From: Bimastos eiseni
Taxonomy: Eukaryota > Annelida > Clitellata > Crassiclitellata > Lumbricidae
Reading direction: 5' to 3'
Assembly: GCA_959347315.1 (NCBI GenBank)
Contig: OY365810.1
Location: 2,284,334-2,348,333 of the forward strand
Length of the DNA: 64,000 bases
Shown here: in pieces, positions 10,664 to 21,623 of the stretch
Numbering within the stretch: position 1 is the stretch's first letter
Layout: every line of letters begins with the position of its first letter
Program-made: the position numbers and the translations under genes
The notes under the pieces: generated by a model
The model's database searches: none
The model's input: the letters and a program-made list of their open reading frames with translations, nothing else
What the model was told of the DNA's origin: nothing

Positions 10664-13600
10664 CTGAATAATGAATACACAACAATTGCAACAATAGGCC
10701 TACTTATCATGATATAATGAAGGAATATTAATTTTATTGCTTTTCCAATTTTGTGGTTGGTTGATCGGGTTGAAGACTATAAGTCAGGATGCATAGGATT
10801 GATAGAACTTCTGATTATAAGCAATCATCTATTATATTTTGGAACAACGTACATTCAAGTATTGTGCATCCGTAACCTAACAAGCAATTATCAATGCGAA
10901 GCGATAAAAAATACGGTAATGACATAATTCGCCTTGAAAATTATTTGTTAATATTTTGTCAAAATATCTAGTTACACGCACAGGTCGAACGTTTCAACCA
11001 GTAATTGACAAAACAATCATATGCGTCATCTCTGCCTTTAGCCTACATTATGCTCTATCATTATTGCAAATGGCTCACAATGTACATTATACTATATCGA
11101 ATGGTTTAGTTTCTACCTGGTTCCTTCTTGCATTCTGCAATTCGTCTGAGCATTATCTCTTTTTCTCCTATCCATTGTCTCTGTGCCAACTCAAGAAGTC
11201 TCTCCAGTTCCTCAGTTCTGTTTGGTGTGTCTGTGCAGTTTAAGAAGACAGTCAATGATATGGCACAGCGAGAAATAACACAAAACACAACTGTAACAAT
11301 TATAGTTATAATGGATTTCTCATACGACTCACGTCAAGCAAAAGCAACGAGACAGATTTAGTCTCAGACCGAAATCTAATGCTTGGTTACGCGGATAATT
11401 AAGGTAGGTAAAAATTTTATAATTTACACTAATATTCTACATATAAAACATTCTCCTTAATTTAGGATCTCTTAAGAAGGAAAGAAGCTAATTTTTGCTC
11501 ACCAGTAACTTTTTGGTCCGAATGGTGCACAAGCACTTTCAGTTCGTGATTCTTGTCTGTGTTTAACACAATCATACTATAATTAAAAGAATAAGCAATG
11601 AGAATTTGAGATGAGTGCTAGAGGTGAATTTTCCTAGCAATTAATTCTGAAGGAATAGTTTTATTCAGGGACCGCTGTGGTTTTTAATTAACTTATTAAG
11701 GCGTAATGAATAAGCGAATCATTTTTGATTGATTTATAGGAATGTAATGCCGTAGGCAGAGGCGTCCAGGTAGGAGGATCCGGAGGTAAATGACTCCTAT
11801 TTCTGGTAGGGGGATATTTTTTAGTCTTAGGGGTATCTTGCCTTCCTGACACTTGGAACCAGAGGTTTTCCTCCATCACTCTGGGAGGTATTGACGCTCC
11901 TGGCCGCAGGTATCGACTGAGCACGCATCACCTATGACCTAGCAAGCCAGACCAAGACAGACTATGTAAATCCAACAGTAGATGCAGTTAATACAGTTAC
12001 CTATATTTTGTTGCTTGGTTAGTGTTACACTTGCTTTTCTGGATATTGTTGCAAAACATCAGTATACGATGTAAACAAATAATAGATGACATAATAGATG
12101 ATGTAAACAAATAATAGATGACATAATAGATGATGTAAACAAATAATAGATGACATAGGTTTTCGATCAACTCCACTTTCAAGAAAGACGCCAGTTTTTT
12201 AAGCGAGTATGCCTAGAGTGAATGCCAGTTGACAGAATCCCGATGCACTAAAAGGTTCGAAGGAAAGTGAAACAAAGACAGAAACGAATGAAGGCACACA
12301 TAACACCATTAAGTCTAATGGGAAATGAACTCGACAAATGACCGAAGACAATATTGAGACGACTTAATCGTAGCTGTTGTCGCTAAACTAGCTACGGTAA
12401 CGTTAAAAACTGACGATGATAACAACATTTTTTCAATGTTATCTCGAAACTTTCTTCATTTCACTTAAGGGGTTTGTTTTCCTTTAAAAAATCTATTGTA
12501 GGCCAAACGTCTTCCTCTATGCCTATCGGCACCGCATGACCTCGAATGAATTCGGTTACCAATGAATAATGTTCAGATGAAATCCCTCACAACTGATGAA
12601 GAATTGGATATCTTGAAAATTGGAATCAGACACAACCAGCAGATAATAAATTATACTCAATCGGTCAAACGAATCGGTGATAGAGAGTGCATATTTAAAT
12701 CCTGTTAATTGTAAGATTCTAATGTTGTTATTAATAATGTTAATTGTGCCTATTAATAATTATTGACGCCTACCTGTTCGCTTACGCCAGCAGAGGCAGT
12801 AGAGAAGAGAGAGAAGAATGACCGTGAACAGGACGATGATCAGAATTACGATGACGGCCGTGAAGGCATCTCTGTACCACGACTCGTCACCTGTTTCAAA
12901 TTCATTATTAATAACAAAACTCACCCAGTCAGATTAAGTCGAACAGTAAGTAAATCAGTCAGTGAGTTAATCAGTCAGTGAGTAAGTCAGTGAATCAGTC
13001 AGATATTTAATAAGTCAATCAGTCGATTAATAAGTCATTCAGAAGTCAGTATAATTAAGTCGTAGGCCGTATATATTTCTCGGGGTCCGCGACTAAGTCA
13101 ATGAGTTATACAGTAAGTCAGCAATTAATTAAATAGGCATCTATATATGAATCCATTTCTGCCTAACTTAATTACCACAATCAAATACAAATACCCACAT
13201 GTACATTTATCCGTCGCAGCCGCTGCTTCTGATTGGTCATCTGTAGTCACGTGTACTACCGTGACAGACACAGTACAAGGTGTTCTCTTGATTAAACAGG
13301 ATGTCTCGCATCTGTACAGCCCAGGTCTCGTCGGTTTCAGCAACTGGTCAGTGGATAAAGTGACGTCACCACTGTGGTCAGTTTGTGTCCAGGTGTATAT
13401 GCATGACTGGTTCTTTAAGGGTGAACAATGCGCTTCGTTTCCCACAGTAATCTCGTTGACTGATACTTCATTTCGAACCGCTGTATAAATGCATTGACAT
13501 TTTGCATACATAGGCCTACGCTTGCATCGTACACAGTCAATATGATACATACATGTAGGCCTAATGTAACGAGGAATCAACTGGTGCCGTATTCCAACCA

Positions 13601-16116
13601 ATACAAAAGGGCGTAGGTGATAAGGGATATCACACGATCAATTCGTTGAAAAATAAGCAGGGTTAAAGCTCGATACGGAGACATTACAATGTCTCTCTGT
13701 CGTGACTAACACATTCATTCATATGGCGAAACCACAAAAGTTATCTATGACTTCACAAAATATATCAATTTTCAGAGTAGTTTAGAAATCCACGTTGTCG
13801 AGAGATACCTCTCACAACACTGCCAACCTAACAATAACTAAAATATTTAACTTAGATGTAAATTGTTAGATGCATTCAGTTTGACTACGTAAGTCAGTAA
13901 GCAAGGAAGCATCTAATGAACAGCAAGTTACTACACTTGGAATGAGATTCGAACACCTAATCCCAAAGTTGCACCAAAGGTTAAGGAATAGAAATGCTCC
14001 GTAAGCAGAGGTGGCTATCCCCGGGGGGTCAAAGTGGACAAGCCCCCACCTTTTACAGAGAGGGAACAAGTTATGCGTGTGTTTCCTCCACATTTCCTAC
14101 TCCTCTCATTGATTGGGTACCCCACCCATCAAACGAGATCGCCGCCTCTGTCCATAAAGGCAACGAGTCAGCTTAGCGTCACTTACTCAAGACCCGAATC
14201 ACATCAGAAGAGCAAGAATATTGTTCTGGAGACAGTAATCCTGTTGTCTCACAGATGTAGGTTGAGCCTTCGATCAGTAGATTACTTTCCAAGGTCAGAT
14301 TGTATACGACGCGATTATCTGAAATCTGACGGGTAACTCCTTGAGTTATTGAGACGTTTGATACGCTCGTTCTCCATTGAAGGACCGGAGGTTGGTTGCC
14401 TTGGAAATTTGCACCGCACGACAAACGCACAACATCTTGTATCATGCCACATGTGTTCGGACCAATGATTTCCTCGTCTGACTTGATATTTGATTGACAC
14501 ACGGGATCTGAGTCTAAAGCATAACATCGGTTGTTTGTTTGTAAGATATACTGATGCATATGATATCAAGACAGAGAATATGGATTGAAGCGGAGAATAA
14601 AAGAGACAGAGAAGGGAGAGTCAATTTATTTGTCTTGTCATCGGCGATGTAGGATATTGAGACTGTGGCTCTTGTAGAAAGAAGAGCTGAATATGAGGCT
14701 AAATTGTTTATTCTGCTTTGATTATCTGCAATAAATTTTTTCTGCGAAGTTATTTCTTCAAAACCCTGTAAAAACACATGACCAATTCCATTTTGTTCTA
14801 GCAGGCCTAGGCATAAGGCAAATTCTAAATGAAATTTTTTAGTCGTTTTCTTATTTTTTTACAATAGCTTCTAACCAAAACATACAAACAGTGCAGAATC
14901 ATTTACCGTTTGATATACTGGGCCTACTCACCCAGGACAATTAATTCTGCGTTGCTTTTATTCCCCAACCCAAATTCATCTTGACATTCGTAAGTTCCAG
15001 CATCTTGAAGCTGAAGAGAGCTTATGACGAGATTGAACTCTCCAGCAAGTAGAGTGTTCCTCGCAACAGTGAATCGTCCTTTATACGCACCACGAATTTC
15101 GCCGTAGCCATAAACCATATCTTTATCTGGCGAGCGAGGTTTATAGTGGAACCATTGGATCTCCTTTGAAGGATCGGTTGTTGAACAGTTGAAGTAAGCA
15201 GACCTTCCAACGACCAATTCTGCATCTTTAGGTTTCACAAGAAGTTCTGCAAACACTGGTATCCAAACAAAGGATAGATTTTATCAGCATAACCATAAAT
15301 ATTACTGAATGAGAACAAAATTTAATGTAGTGCGTCTACCCATAATCCTAGTAAGTTTTGCAGTGCATTGCCTAGGCATAGCATAGCTTCTAATGATTTC
15401 TTGTCTTTATTTGTTTTTCAATTCAGAGCTTCCTATAAAGGTGAGAAATGATAAAGTAGGAGACTTTGTAGGCCTACATTTAATCAAAGCTCTTCGTTAA
15501 CCAATCTCTTGATTGACCAGAGTTATAGACAACACATAATGGTGTGCCCAGAGCTTTCCATTTGAAACTTGTTAGCGGTTTGAAATTCGATTGCCCTGGA
15601 TTTAGAAGGCGAGCCATTCCGCCCATGCGCGGTCGACCTCGGAAGCTTTTGTGCACATCGGAGGCCTATAATTCGCATAAGGGCATTCTATTCAGTTCCG
15701 TGACCAATCACATTGCACGAAATTGGAGTGATAAGTCAGCAGTTAATAGGTCGTGGGACGCAATCACCGCTGCCGCAAGTAAGTAAGTTAAAGCTAGTGC
15801 TGTAGATTAGATATTTAAAATAATAATATGGTCCCAGGATCGACTTGGGAGCCTAATTCAATTAGCGACGGCCGAAGGTGCGACGCCTTCGACTAGGAGA
15901 GCGATTTATCGGATCGGATCAAGGACGTCAAGACATGACAAAACTGTTATGTGAACAGTCGGAAATTCTTCAACGTTAAAGAAAAGTTGTCGATCGATCA
16001 TATTATTTATAACCTGTAATTGTTAATCAAAGTTACAATGCGGTTTACTCACCAGTTACAACAGAAACACTAAGAATGATCCCTATTAGAACATCCGTTC
16101 TTGTGCTGTCTCCCAT
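9816..16116 (-). CDS. Gene A: Ig3-TM-linker-NHL receptor (689 aa, 7 coding exons)
   Basis: Coding exons in transcript order: 16116-16053, 15255-14932, 14513-14187, 13480-13205, 12890-12774, 11230-11117, 10663-9816. The total of 2070 nt is divisible by three, with no internal stop and every intron in phase 1. The predicted order is signal peptide, three Ig-like domains, one membrane helix ending in CWRKR, a 38-residue charged linker and an NHL-type propeller. Basic residues after the helix place the propeller in the cytoplasm. The gene lies tandem with, and in the same orientation as, genes B and C, which share exon order and phase. The role is inferred: a surface receptor passing an extracellular contact to the propeller. 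I see no RING, B-box, kinase or ITIM-like motif. The first ATG could be 16146 or 16140 instead of 16116. Confidence 0.8.
10697..10857. repeat. Intron segment duplicated at 7324-7494
   Basis: Lies in gene A between exons 6 and 7, starting 33 bp from the propeller exon. It matches 7324-7494 over about 160 bp with few differences. Confidence 0.75.
11117..11230 (-). CDS. Gene A exon 6: charged cytoplasmic linker
   Basis: 38 codons containing TEELERLLELAQRQW and EKEIMLRRIAECKK, with heptad-like spacing of Leu/Ile compatible with a short coiled coil. Phase 1 on both sides, donor CCAG|GTAGAA. It occupies the position of the three linker exons in gene C. Confidence 0.8.
11757..11902 (-). mobile_element. 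hAT-type MITE (CAGRGGCGTC family)
   Basis: The termini are CAGAGGCGTC and CAGGAGCGTC (reverse complement of the right end). The flanking octamers GCCGTAGG and GCCGCAGG differ at one base, as expected for an 8-bp target duplication. Reverse complemented, it aligns along its length with the element at 54356-54471 (shared GATGGAGG, AAGTGTCAGG, CAAGATA). It sits in a gene A intron. Confidence 0.75.
12067..12158. repeat. Minisatellite, 32-bp unit, about 3 copies
   Basis: Nearly identical units around GATGTAAACAAATAATAGA and TGACATAATAGA in the gene A intron between the linker and membrane exons. Confidence 0.9.
12774..12890 (-). CDS. Gene A exon 5: transmembrane helix
   Basis: Encodes DESWYRDAFTAV followed by a helix of about 22 hydrophobic residues (VIVILIIVLFTVILLSLLYC) and the basic stop-transfer CWRKR. 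It is bordered by AAACAG|GT and ACAG|GTAGGC, phase 1 on both sides. Confidence 0.85.
12945..13060. repeat. AGTCAGTGA-type degenerate simple repeat
   Basis: Imperfect repeats of AGTCAGTGA and AATCAGTC in the intron between the membrane and Ig3 exons of gene A. Gene B has a related GTCAGTGAGACAGTGAGTC tract in the same intron (22318-22376). Confidence 0.75.
13205..13480 (-). CDS. Gene A exon 4: Ig-like domain 3 and stalk
   Basis: Ig-like fold marks: NQSCIYTWTQTD, then RPGLYRCETSC, then TPCTVSVTVVHV. It is followed by a Ser/Ala/Asp-rich stalk. The acceptor is TATACAG at 13481-13482. The donor AAAT|GTACAT is weaker than in genes B and C but gives the required phase 1. An alternative donor a few bases on would break the frame. 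Confidence 0.75.
14006..14150. mobile_element. hAT-type MITE (CAGAGGCGGCGATC family), copy 1
   Basis: The right end is GATCGCCGCCTCTG and the left end CAGAGGTGGCTATC, an inverted pair. The flanking octamers TCCGTAAG and TCCATAAA agree at 6 of 8. Length 145 bp. It sits in the gene A intron between the Ig3 and Ig2 exons, close to the Ig2 donor. Sister copies are at 54929-55077 and 60127-60273. Confidence 0.75.
14187..14513 (-). CDS. Gene A exon 3: Ig-like domain 2
   Basis: Begins near DPVCQSNIKSDEEIIGPNTC. The Ig core is RLSCGANF, LQWRTS and STYICETTG, plus a further cysteine in QYSCSSDV. The extra cysteines shared by all three paralogs suggest added disulphides. NVS and NLT are possible glycosylation sites. 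The donor is TTGA|GTAAGT. Confidence 0.85.
14932..15255 (-). CDS. Gene A exon 2: Ig-like domain 1
   Basis: One complete Ig domain. The B-strand cysteine is in YFNCSTTDP, the core tryptophan in EIQWFHY, and the F-strand cysteine in DAGTYECQDE. Sequons are NCS and NKS. The donor is CTGG|GTGAGT. The start uses the upstream of two in-frame acceptors nine bases apart (AG at 15256-15257 rather than 15247-15248), because that one supplies the VFA signal cleavage residues. Confidence 0.85.
16053..16116 (-). CDS. Gene A exon 1: signal peptide
   Basis: Encodes MGDSTRTDVLIGIILSVSVV then T, with donor ACTG|GTGAGT (phase 1). Joined to exon 2 it gives ...VVTVFA|ELL, a good cleavage context. Two in-frame ATGs upstream (16146, 16140) follow an in-frame TAA and would add an acidic N-terminal stretch. 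I chose 16116 because it gives the tighter signal peptide. Confidence 0.65.
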
Positions 16117-16149
16117 TTTCTCAATCGCATCGAAATGCATTAACATTTA

Positions 16150-17333
16150 GTCTACAGTCTACAGTCTTAAAACTGAAAACGCAATCAGAAAACACCGTAA
16201 TCAATACCGCCATAGGCTACACATAGGCTAATAATAGCCTAAGATCGGCACACGACATGGCTTTCCCGATCGTCAAGTTGTAAGGTTTCGTCTGACCCAA
16301 TAATTATTGCTGTCGTATTTAAGCGCATGAATGTCAATAAAAATCAACGCTAGAGTGGCTACTGGTATTTTTACATTTAGAACAGAAGCCTGTAGAGCCA
16401 TAATTTAACATAATTTAACATTGACGCTCTGAAAAGTCTTAAAGGACTCTTTAGGCCCACTCATAAATTACTTCTGATGTGGACCTTGACCCGAGAAGTT
16501 TGATGATTCAAGGAAAGTCCCACAAAATTCACATTGAACTGAATTATTCAAAGTATAATTATAAAATCAAATGTAGTATAATTAAAATGTAATATGTTCA
16601 GTGTTGCACGGGTCTAAGTGGTCTTCAGCTCACGTCGTAAGCCAAAGAAGTGGATACACTGATTTATGGGCCTAATAAAATAATTATACTCTCTTTGGTC
16701 GTGCGAACGGAATAAAATGTAATAATCATTATATGTTATGAAATATCTACAACAACCATTATGTCGAATATCGCTGTCTCAGCAACCAGACATACAGAAG
16801 TGAAATCAATCAGAACACAAAAGAAAGAAAGAGTAGGCCTATAGAAAGACAAAAGCATGGTGTAAGAGATAGATGGTGTGTTCACTTCGTATGCTTGTCA
16901 TATGGCATTTTTGGCTAGGACTATTTGATTCAACAGGCGGCGCTTCAATCGCGATTTGACGATGGCTGTCTGCAATGTTGTTATTCGAAATACGCAAGAA
17001 GAACGTTCTTGTAAGTCTAACGTCTCAGTGAAGTTATATTTACATTTTGACAATGAATCAATGTTGAATTGATATTTACGTAACACTATTATATCGTCGC
17101 TCAGCATAGTTTATTCCAAATAGCGCCGGTGAATAAGCTGGTCTCCCTGACGTGGCTTTTGTGGGCGCTGAGAAAATTTCAAGGATTTACACTACGTTAC
17201 AGATGTTATTGTTGTTTGAAATTATATCTGAGCTGTCTCGATCACGAATAGGCCAATACAGCCAGAATATATTTGCAAGACTTCGCCATCGTTGCTCTAC
17301 GAAATTTAATGTCAGATTCTTTCACGATTTGTT

Positions 17334-17391
<58 letters not shown>

Positions 17392-19490
17392 CCACCACCA
17401 TCGTCATCATCGTCATCCATCATTCATCATCATTCTCATTATCATCATCATTATCATCATCATCCGCATCATCATTATCAATATCAGGTCTCAGACCGAG
17501 GACAAGAAGGTCAGGTGCGGATACCTCAAGGCTGTGGACCCGATATCTATCTTAGCGAGCCAAGCCAGATAAGCTGCGTCTTGATTGGGTTTGGCCTGGA
17601 TGTCATCAGCGCAAGATTGGCTAAGGACAGCTTCTGCTGCAAGCAGAAGTCCAAAGTCAGCAACGAGCTATCCTGTCTGCCTTTAAAATAATAATTATAT
17701 GCTTGTAGAGAAGGTCAAAATGGATATAATAAGGTATATCAATAATTCAAGAAATGTTTGCGTTTATTGATGGATTTAAACAGCGTTTTGTAATTTTCTC
17801 TGTAATAGGCCTAATTTTCTATGCTTAGGTGTTGCAGAATTATGTAGTTATTAAATTTCGTTATGGACGATGTCGGCAAACTTATTTTGCCACACATTAC
17901 GGCCAAAAGCAAGATAGGCAACATAAAGATAAAGGATTAAAACAATATTCGAAATTGAACTGAAAAGTAACAAATTCCTAAATTCAAACCTCGCTGGTTG
18001 CAACAAAGTATGACAAACCACACGTAGGCCTAAGAATACATTTTAAAATAATAATTATCCCTGCGGGAAGAGTAGGCCTTAGTGGGAAAGCACAGGCTTG
18101 GAGAACAGTAGGAAGCACTACCGAATGCCGCTGACTAGTTATTCCATTCGATAGGCAGCGGCGGTTGTTAAATTGCATGTAGGACGAAATGGGCCTACTG
18201 CATGGTTGGCGCAAAGTTAAATTAGACTACTGTGCTAACATGTGATCATCCGTTCATTTTGTAATGTAATGCTTGACACGCTCTGCTGACTTCCTGTTTT
18301 TCAGAGCATTGAATTTAGGATCAGGAATTGTCAGTTAGGGAATGCAACAGACTACTGGCTTCATTCTGCATCTCGAGGGAACTTCTAGTCCACCTTTTTG
18401 CTTCCACTATGCCCTCGGCTCGACCTCCCCAGATCCCGACCTGGCACCAAATAACGGACCAAACAACCTGCAACTATTATAGTGGATCAGATTTCATATG
18501 GAGCCACTGGCAACCTAATTTCTCCAGTCCACCTTTTGTGTGGTGCTCAGAAATTAATTCCGAGATATAGGCCTACATCACATTATCAAATTATAATAAA
18601 TAACTTCTTATTGAGTTCTTAAACTAACTGATTGACTCACTCTCTTACTTTTTCTTCCTTATGCATTTGCTTACTTATCTAATTATCTACATGCATAGGT
18701 GTTTACTCAACTTACTCAAGGCTCAACGCTCACTCATTCACCCACCACCCCAGTTTCACCTACCCAAGACTCCACTCATTGACCTAACATCCTTCCCACC
18801 AAACAGTCACTCATCCACCCCACTAAAAATTCAGAACTAAAGAATGAACAAAATATAATTTTGGAGAAGCCTTGGAAGAAGACACATCATTCTTGTCACA
18901 AGAGAATGCATTCACTGCAAAAGTAACATAATTAACGATACAATCTTAGATAAAATATGTTCAGACGATAAAAGCAATTGAGATATGCACATGGAAAGTG
19001 TTTACAGGCACAAAACACATAACACATAACACTGTGACACATCAAGCACACATTTAAAATAGCAATGAAATACATCTATAAGATTCTAATACACTGAAAG
19101 TACACACTTCAGTTGGCAGTTACTACAGACTTATCAACATCAGCATAAAACTTAGCACACACAACTAGCAATTTACTTTAGTTTTATTGGAGACAAAAGC
19201 AAGCCACAAAAAGCAGATAATAAGATTCTTTAAATTTTTTAAATTTTGGTACAAAACAATTGCATAACTTCATAGAACAACCAGTGAAGTCTGACACCAG
19301 TTAGGTTTCGTAAAAACGAATTCAGGTTTTACATAGGAATCAATTCACTTGACCACCAGTGGACGTATATTCCTCCAAATATTGGAGAAATTGTCCAACT
19401 TATCTTGATTGGGAAGGTTTAAATTGTAACATGATAAGCAAAGCAAATTCTCATCTTGCCCATGGTGATCTAAATTTTTTTGCAGACCTA
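16150..19490. other. Intergenic region between genes A and B
   Basis: No gene recognised. It should contain the promoter and any 5' untranslated exon of gene A and the 3' untranslated region of gene B. A minus-strand AATAAA at 19183-19188 lies about 310 bp past the gene B stop codon and could be its polyadenylation signal. A trinucleotide array is at 17334-17475. Confidence 0.4.
17334..17475. repeat. (TCA)n microsatellite
   Basis: A nearly perfect TCA run to about 17391, then interrupted CAT/CGT/TAT variants. The poly-Ser and poly-His frames here are by-products of the repeat. Confidence 0.95.
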
Positions 19491-19494
19491 ATGT

Positions 19495-20351
19495 TCACCT
19501 GATATTGAAGACCAAAAGACTCCTCATGTCTCTCTTGTACTCAGCAACATACAGGCGACCATTTATCTCATCAAGGCATATCCTAGTTGGAATATTCAAC
19601 CCATTCTTCCTCGCGATGAGCTCCCTTCTAAATTCGAAATTCGAGCCGAGCAGTATCACGCGACCATTTCCTGCATCAGCAACCAAAATGGATCCCTCCC
19701 GATCCACGGCCAGATACGTCGGATTCGTTAATTGCCCACTACCCGAACCCTTTGCAGCACCAAACGACCGAACGATCTTCCCATCGGAATTCACCTCACA
19801 CAGCTTATGAATGGGATCGTCAAGGTAACCCTGTGTCATCACAGAATTACCATTGATCAGCCTCACAGCATGCATGGGATGGGTGATTCCATGAGACGTC
19901 AGGTTAATAACGCGCATCAAAAGTCCATCTGCTGAATATTCCACCAATCTACTGCTATCGTGCAAACTCAAAAGAACGCTCGACTGATCCGTGACACTCA
20001 ATCGTCCACTCTCCTCTCCAATCGACCATCGATTGATGATATTTCCATCCACGTCAATCCGGAATATCTCCTTTCCCTCCGCCTTGTTATCGCTTATATA
20101 GATGCACCGGTTGCGGACGCAGGCAGTTGCATCGTCTGGGTCCATCAGGTCGTTGAGTTGCCATCTTCGTCGGAATCCAAGTGTTGTGCAGTCATAGACT
20201 TCGACCTCTGACTCCAGTTGGCTGATGATAAACAGTTCGTTGTTTAGGATGGCTGTTCCTTTGATGGACCGGTCGTTGGCTTCGGCAGACTGAGTCTTGA
20301 TTGTGTGTATTCGCGTTGGATTCGAACTGTAGGTAATGTTGGCTGGTATAT
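19495..20351 (-). CDS. Gene B exon 7: NHL-type beta-propeller
   Basis: A single exon of 857 nt ending at TGA. It starts after TTCTAG with [11 protein letters not shown]. Blades include [44 protein letters not shown] and [19 protein letters not shown]. The strong match to gene A includes the [10 protein letters not shown] motif. Confidence 0.9.
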
Positions 20352-21583
20352 CTAGAATTGAACCAGTTAATTAAAATTGTGGCTGTGATGGTAATCGAAC
20401 ATTCATAAAAAGTACCACCCTGTGATTTAGATTTGCTCCCAATCCAAGTAGCATTTCATGGGAAGGTAACAATGTTTTGCTGGAGCACAATGTCTGTTGG
20501 CTTCTGGTTAGAAAGCATGTGGACTGCACTATGGAACCACCCACCAACGTATTTCCAAAGTGATGCTGGAGGAATGGCATTCAATTGAAAAAATCACTAA
20601 TCAATTAAAATGACTTCCCCAGAAGGTTTCGGAAGAGAAAGACCAAGGAGCTGAAGTTGCAATTCCTTTTAGGGCTTCTTGGTTCTAACTATTTTGCATT
20701 CACGACAAGTGTTTCCCACAATATGTTACTTTTGACCTAGGTACCATCCCTGTGCCGGTTCAAACCTTTTTCCATAGATACATTTTCACCCATTTTGCTC
20801 CGGCCTATAAATCCATTAGCGGTCAAATTCTCTTCCAATGAAAATACATTCCCACAGAAATCTCTTCCATTTAACAAACATTTGCCCACTCACACCTTTT
20901 CCTTCACCTCTTCCAACCACAAATTTCATCTTGCTAGTTATAGTTTCCACCTCAAAGTAAATTGACGATTATGCACCTTGGTTCTGCCGGTATTTTTTCC
21001 AATTGAGCATAATCATTCCTCATAATCATTCCTCTCGCTTCACTTTGGAAATACATAGGTGGGTGGTTCGAAAGAGCAGTCCACATTCATTTTAACAAGA
21101 AGCCAAAAGACACCCAGACTCAAGGAAGATATTGTGACCTTCGTATCAATGAAGTTATACTAATGCACCGGTCAGACATTTGTAAAAATGAACATGATGA
21201 AATCAAGTTGAAGAATAAACTCAACAGTTTGACAGATGCTATTGTCATGCTGTTCAAGATTCTCATGATCTCAAGTCAGGATGGATCCAGAGTTTAACGT
21301 CATCCTTTGACAACAATGGCCATTGCAGTCGATCGAAATTTGCTTGGCACATTACAGCACGCACTGACAGCTTAAGTATAATCTCAAGTCAGACTGATTG
21401 ATTGTACTTATATACCTGGAATAATTATTCCTTCTTTCAATGGCACCATTTCTAGTCTTGGACCTCTGTTTCTGACATCTAAAAGAACAAAATAAAGTCA
21501 GTTATTAATTCCACCCATCTGGAATCTGTTGGGAAGAAGAAAACATCATTCAAAGGGAAACTGAAATTCCATCTGTCTCTCTG

Positions 21584-21623
<40 letters not shown>

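Noticed and set aside
13147..13488. 113-codon plus-strand frame opposite the Ig3 exon of gene A
   Set aside because: It is the antisense shadow of a coding exon whose minus-strand frame has conserved Ig landmarks.
16898..17107. Minus-strand 69-codon frame upstream of gene A
   Set aside because: No motif, no splice link to gene A and unremarkable composition.
17152..17691. 179-codon plus-strand frame with poly-Ser and a His-rich frame beside it
   Set aside because: Most of the length is the TCA microsatellite. The remaining C-terminal part shows no motif.
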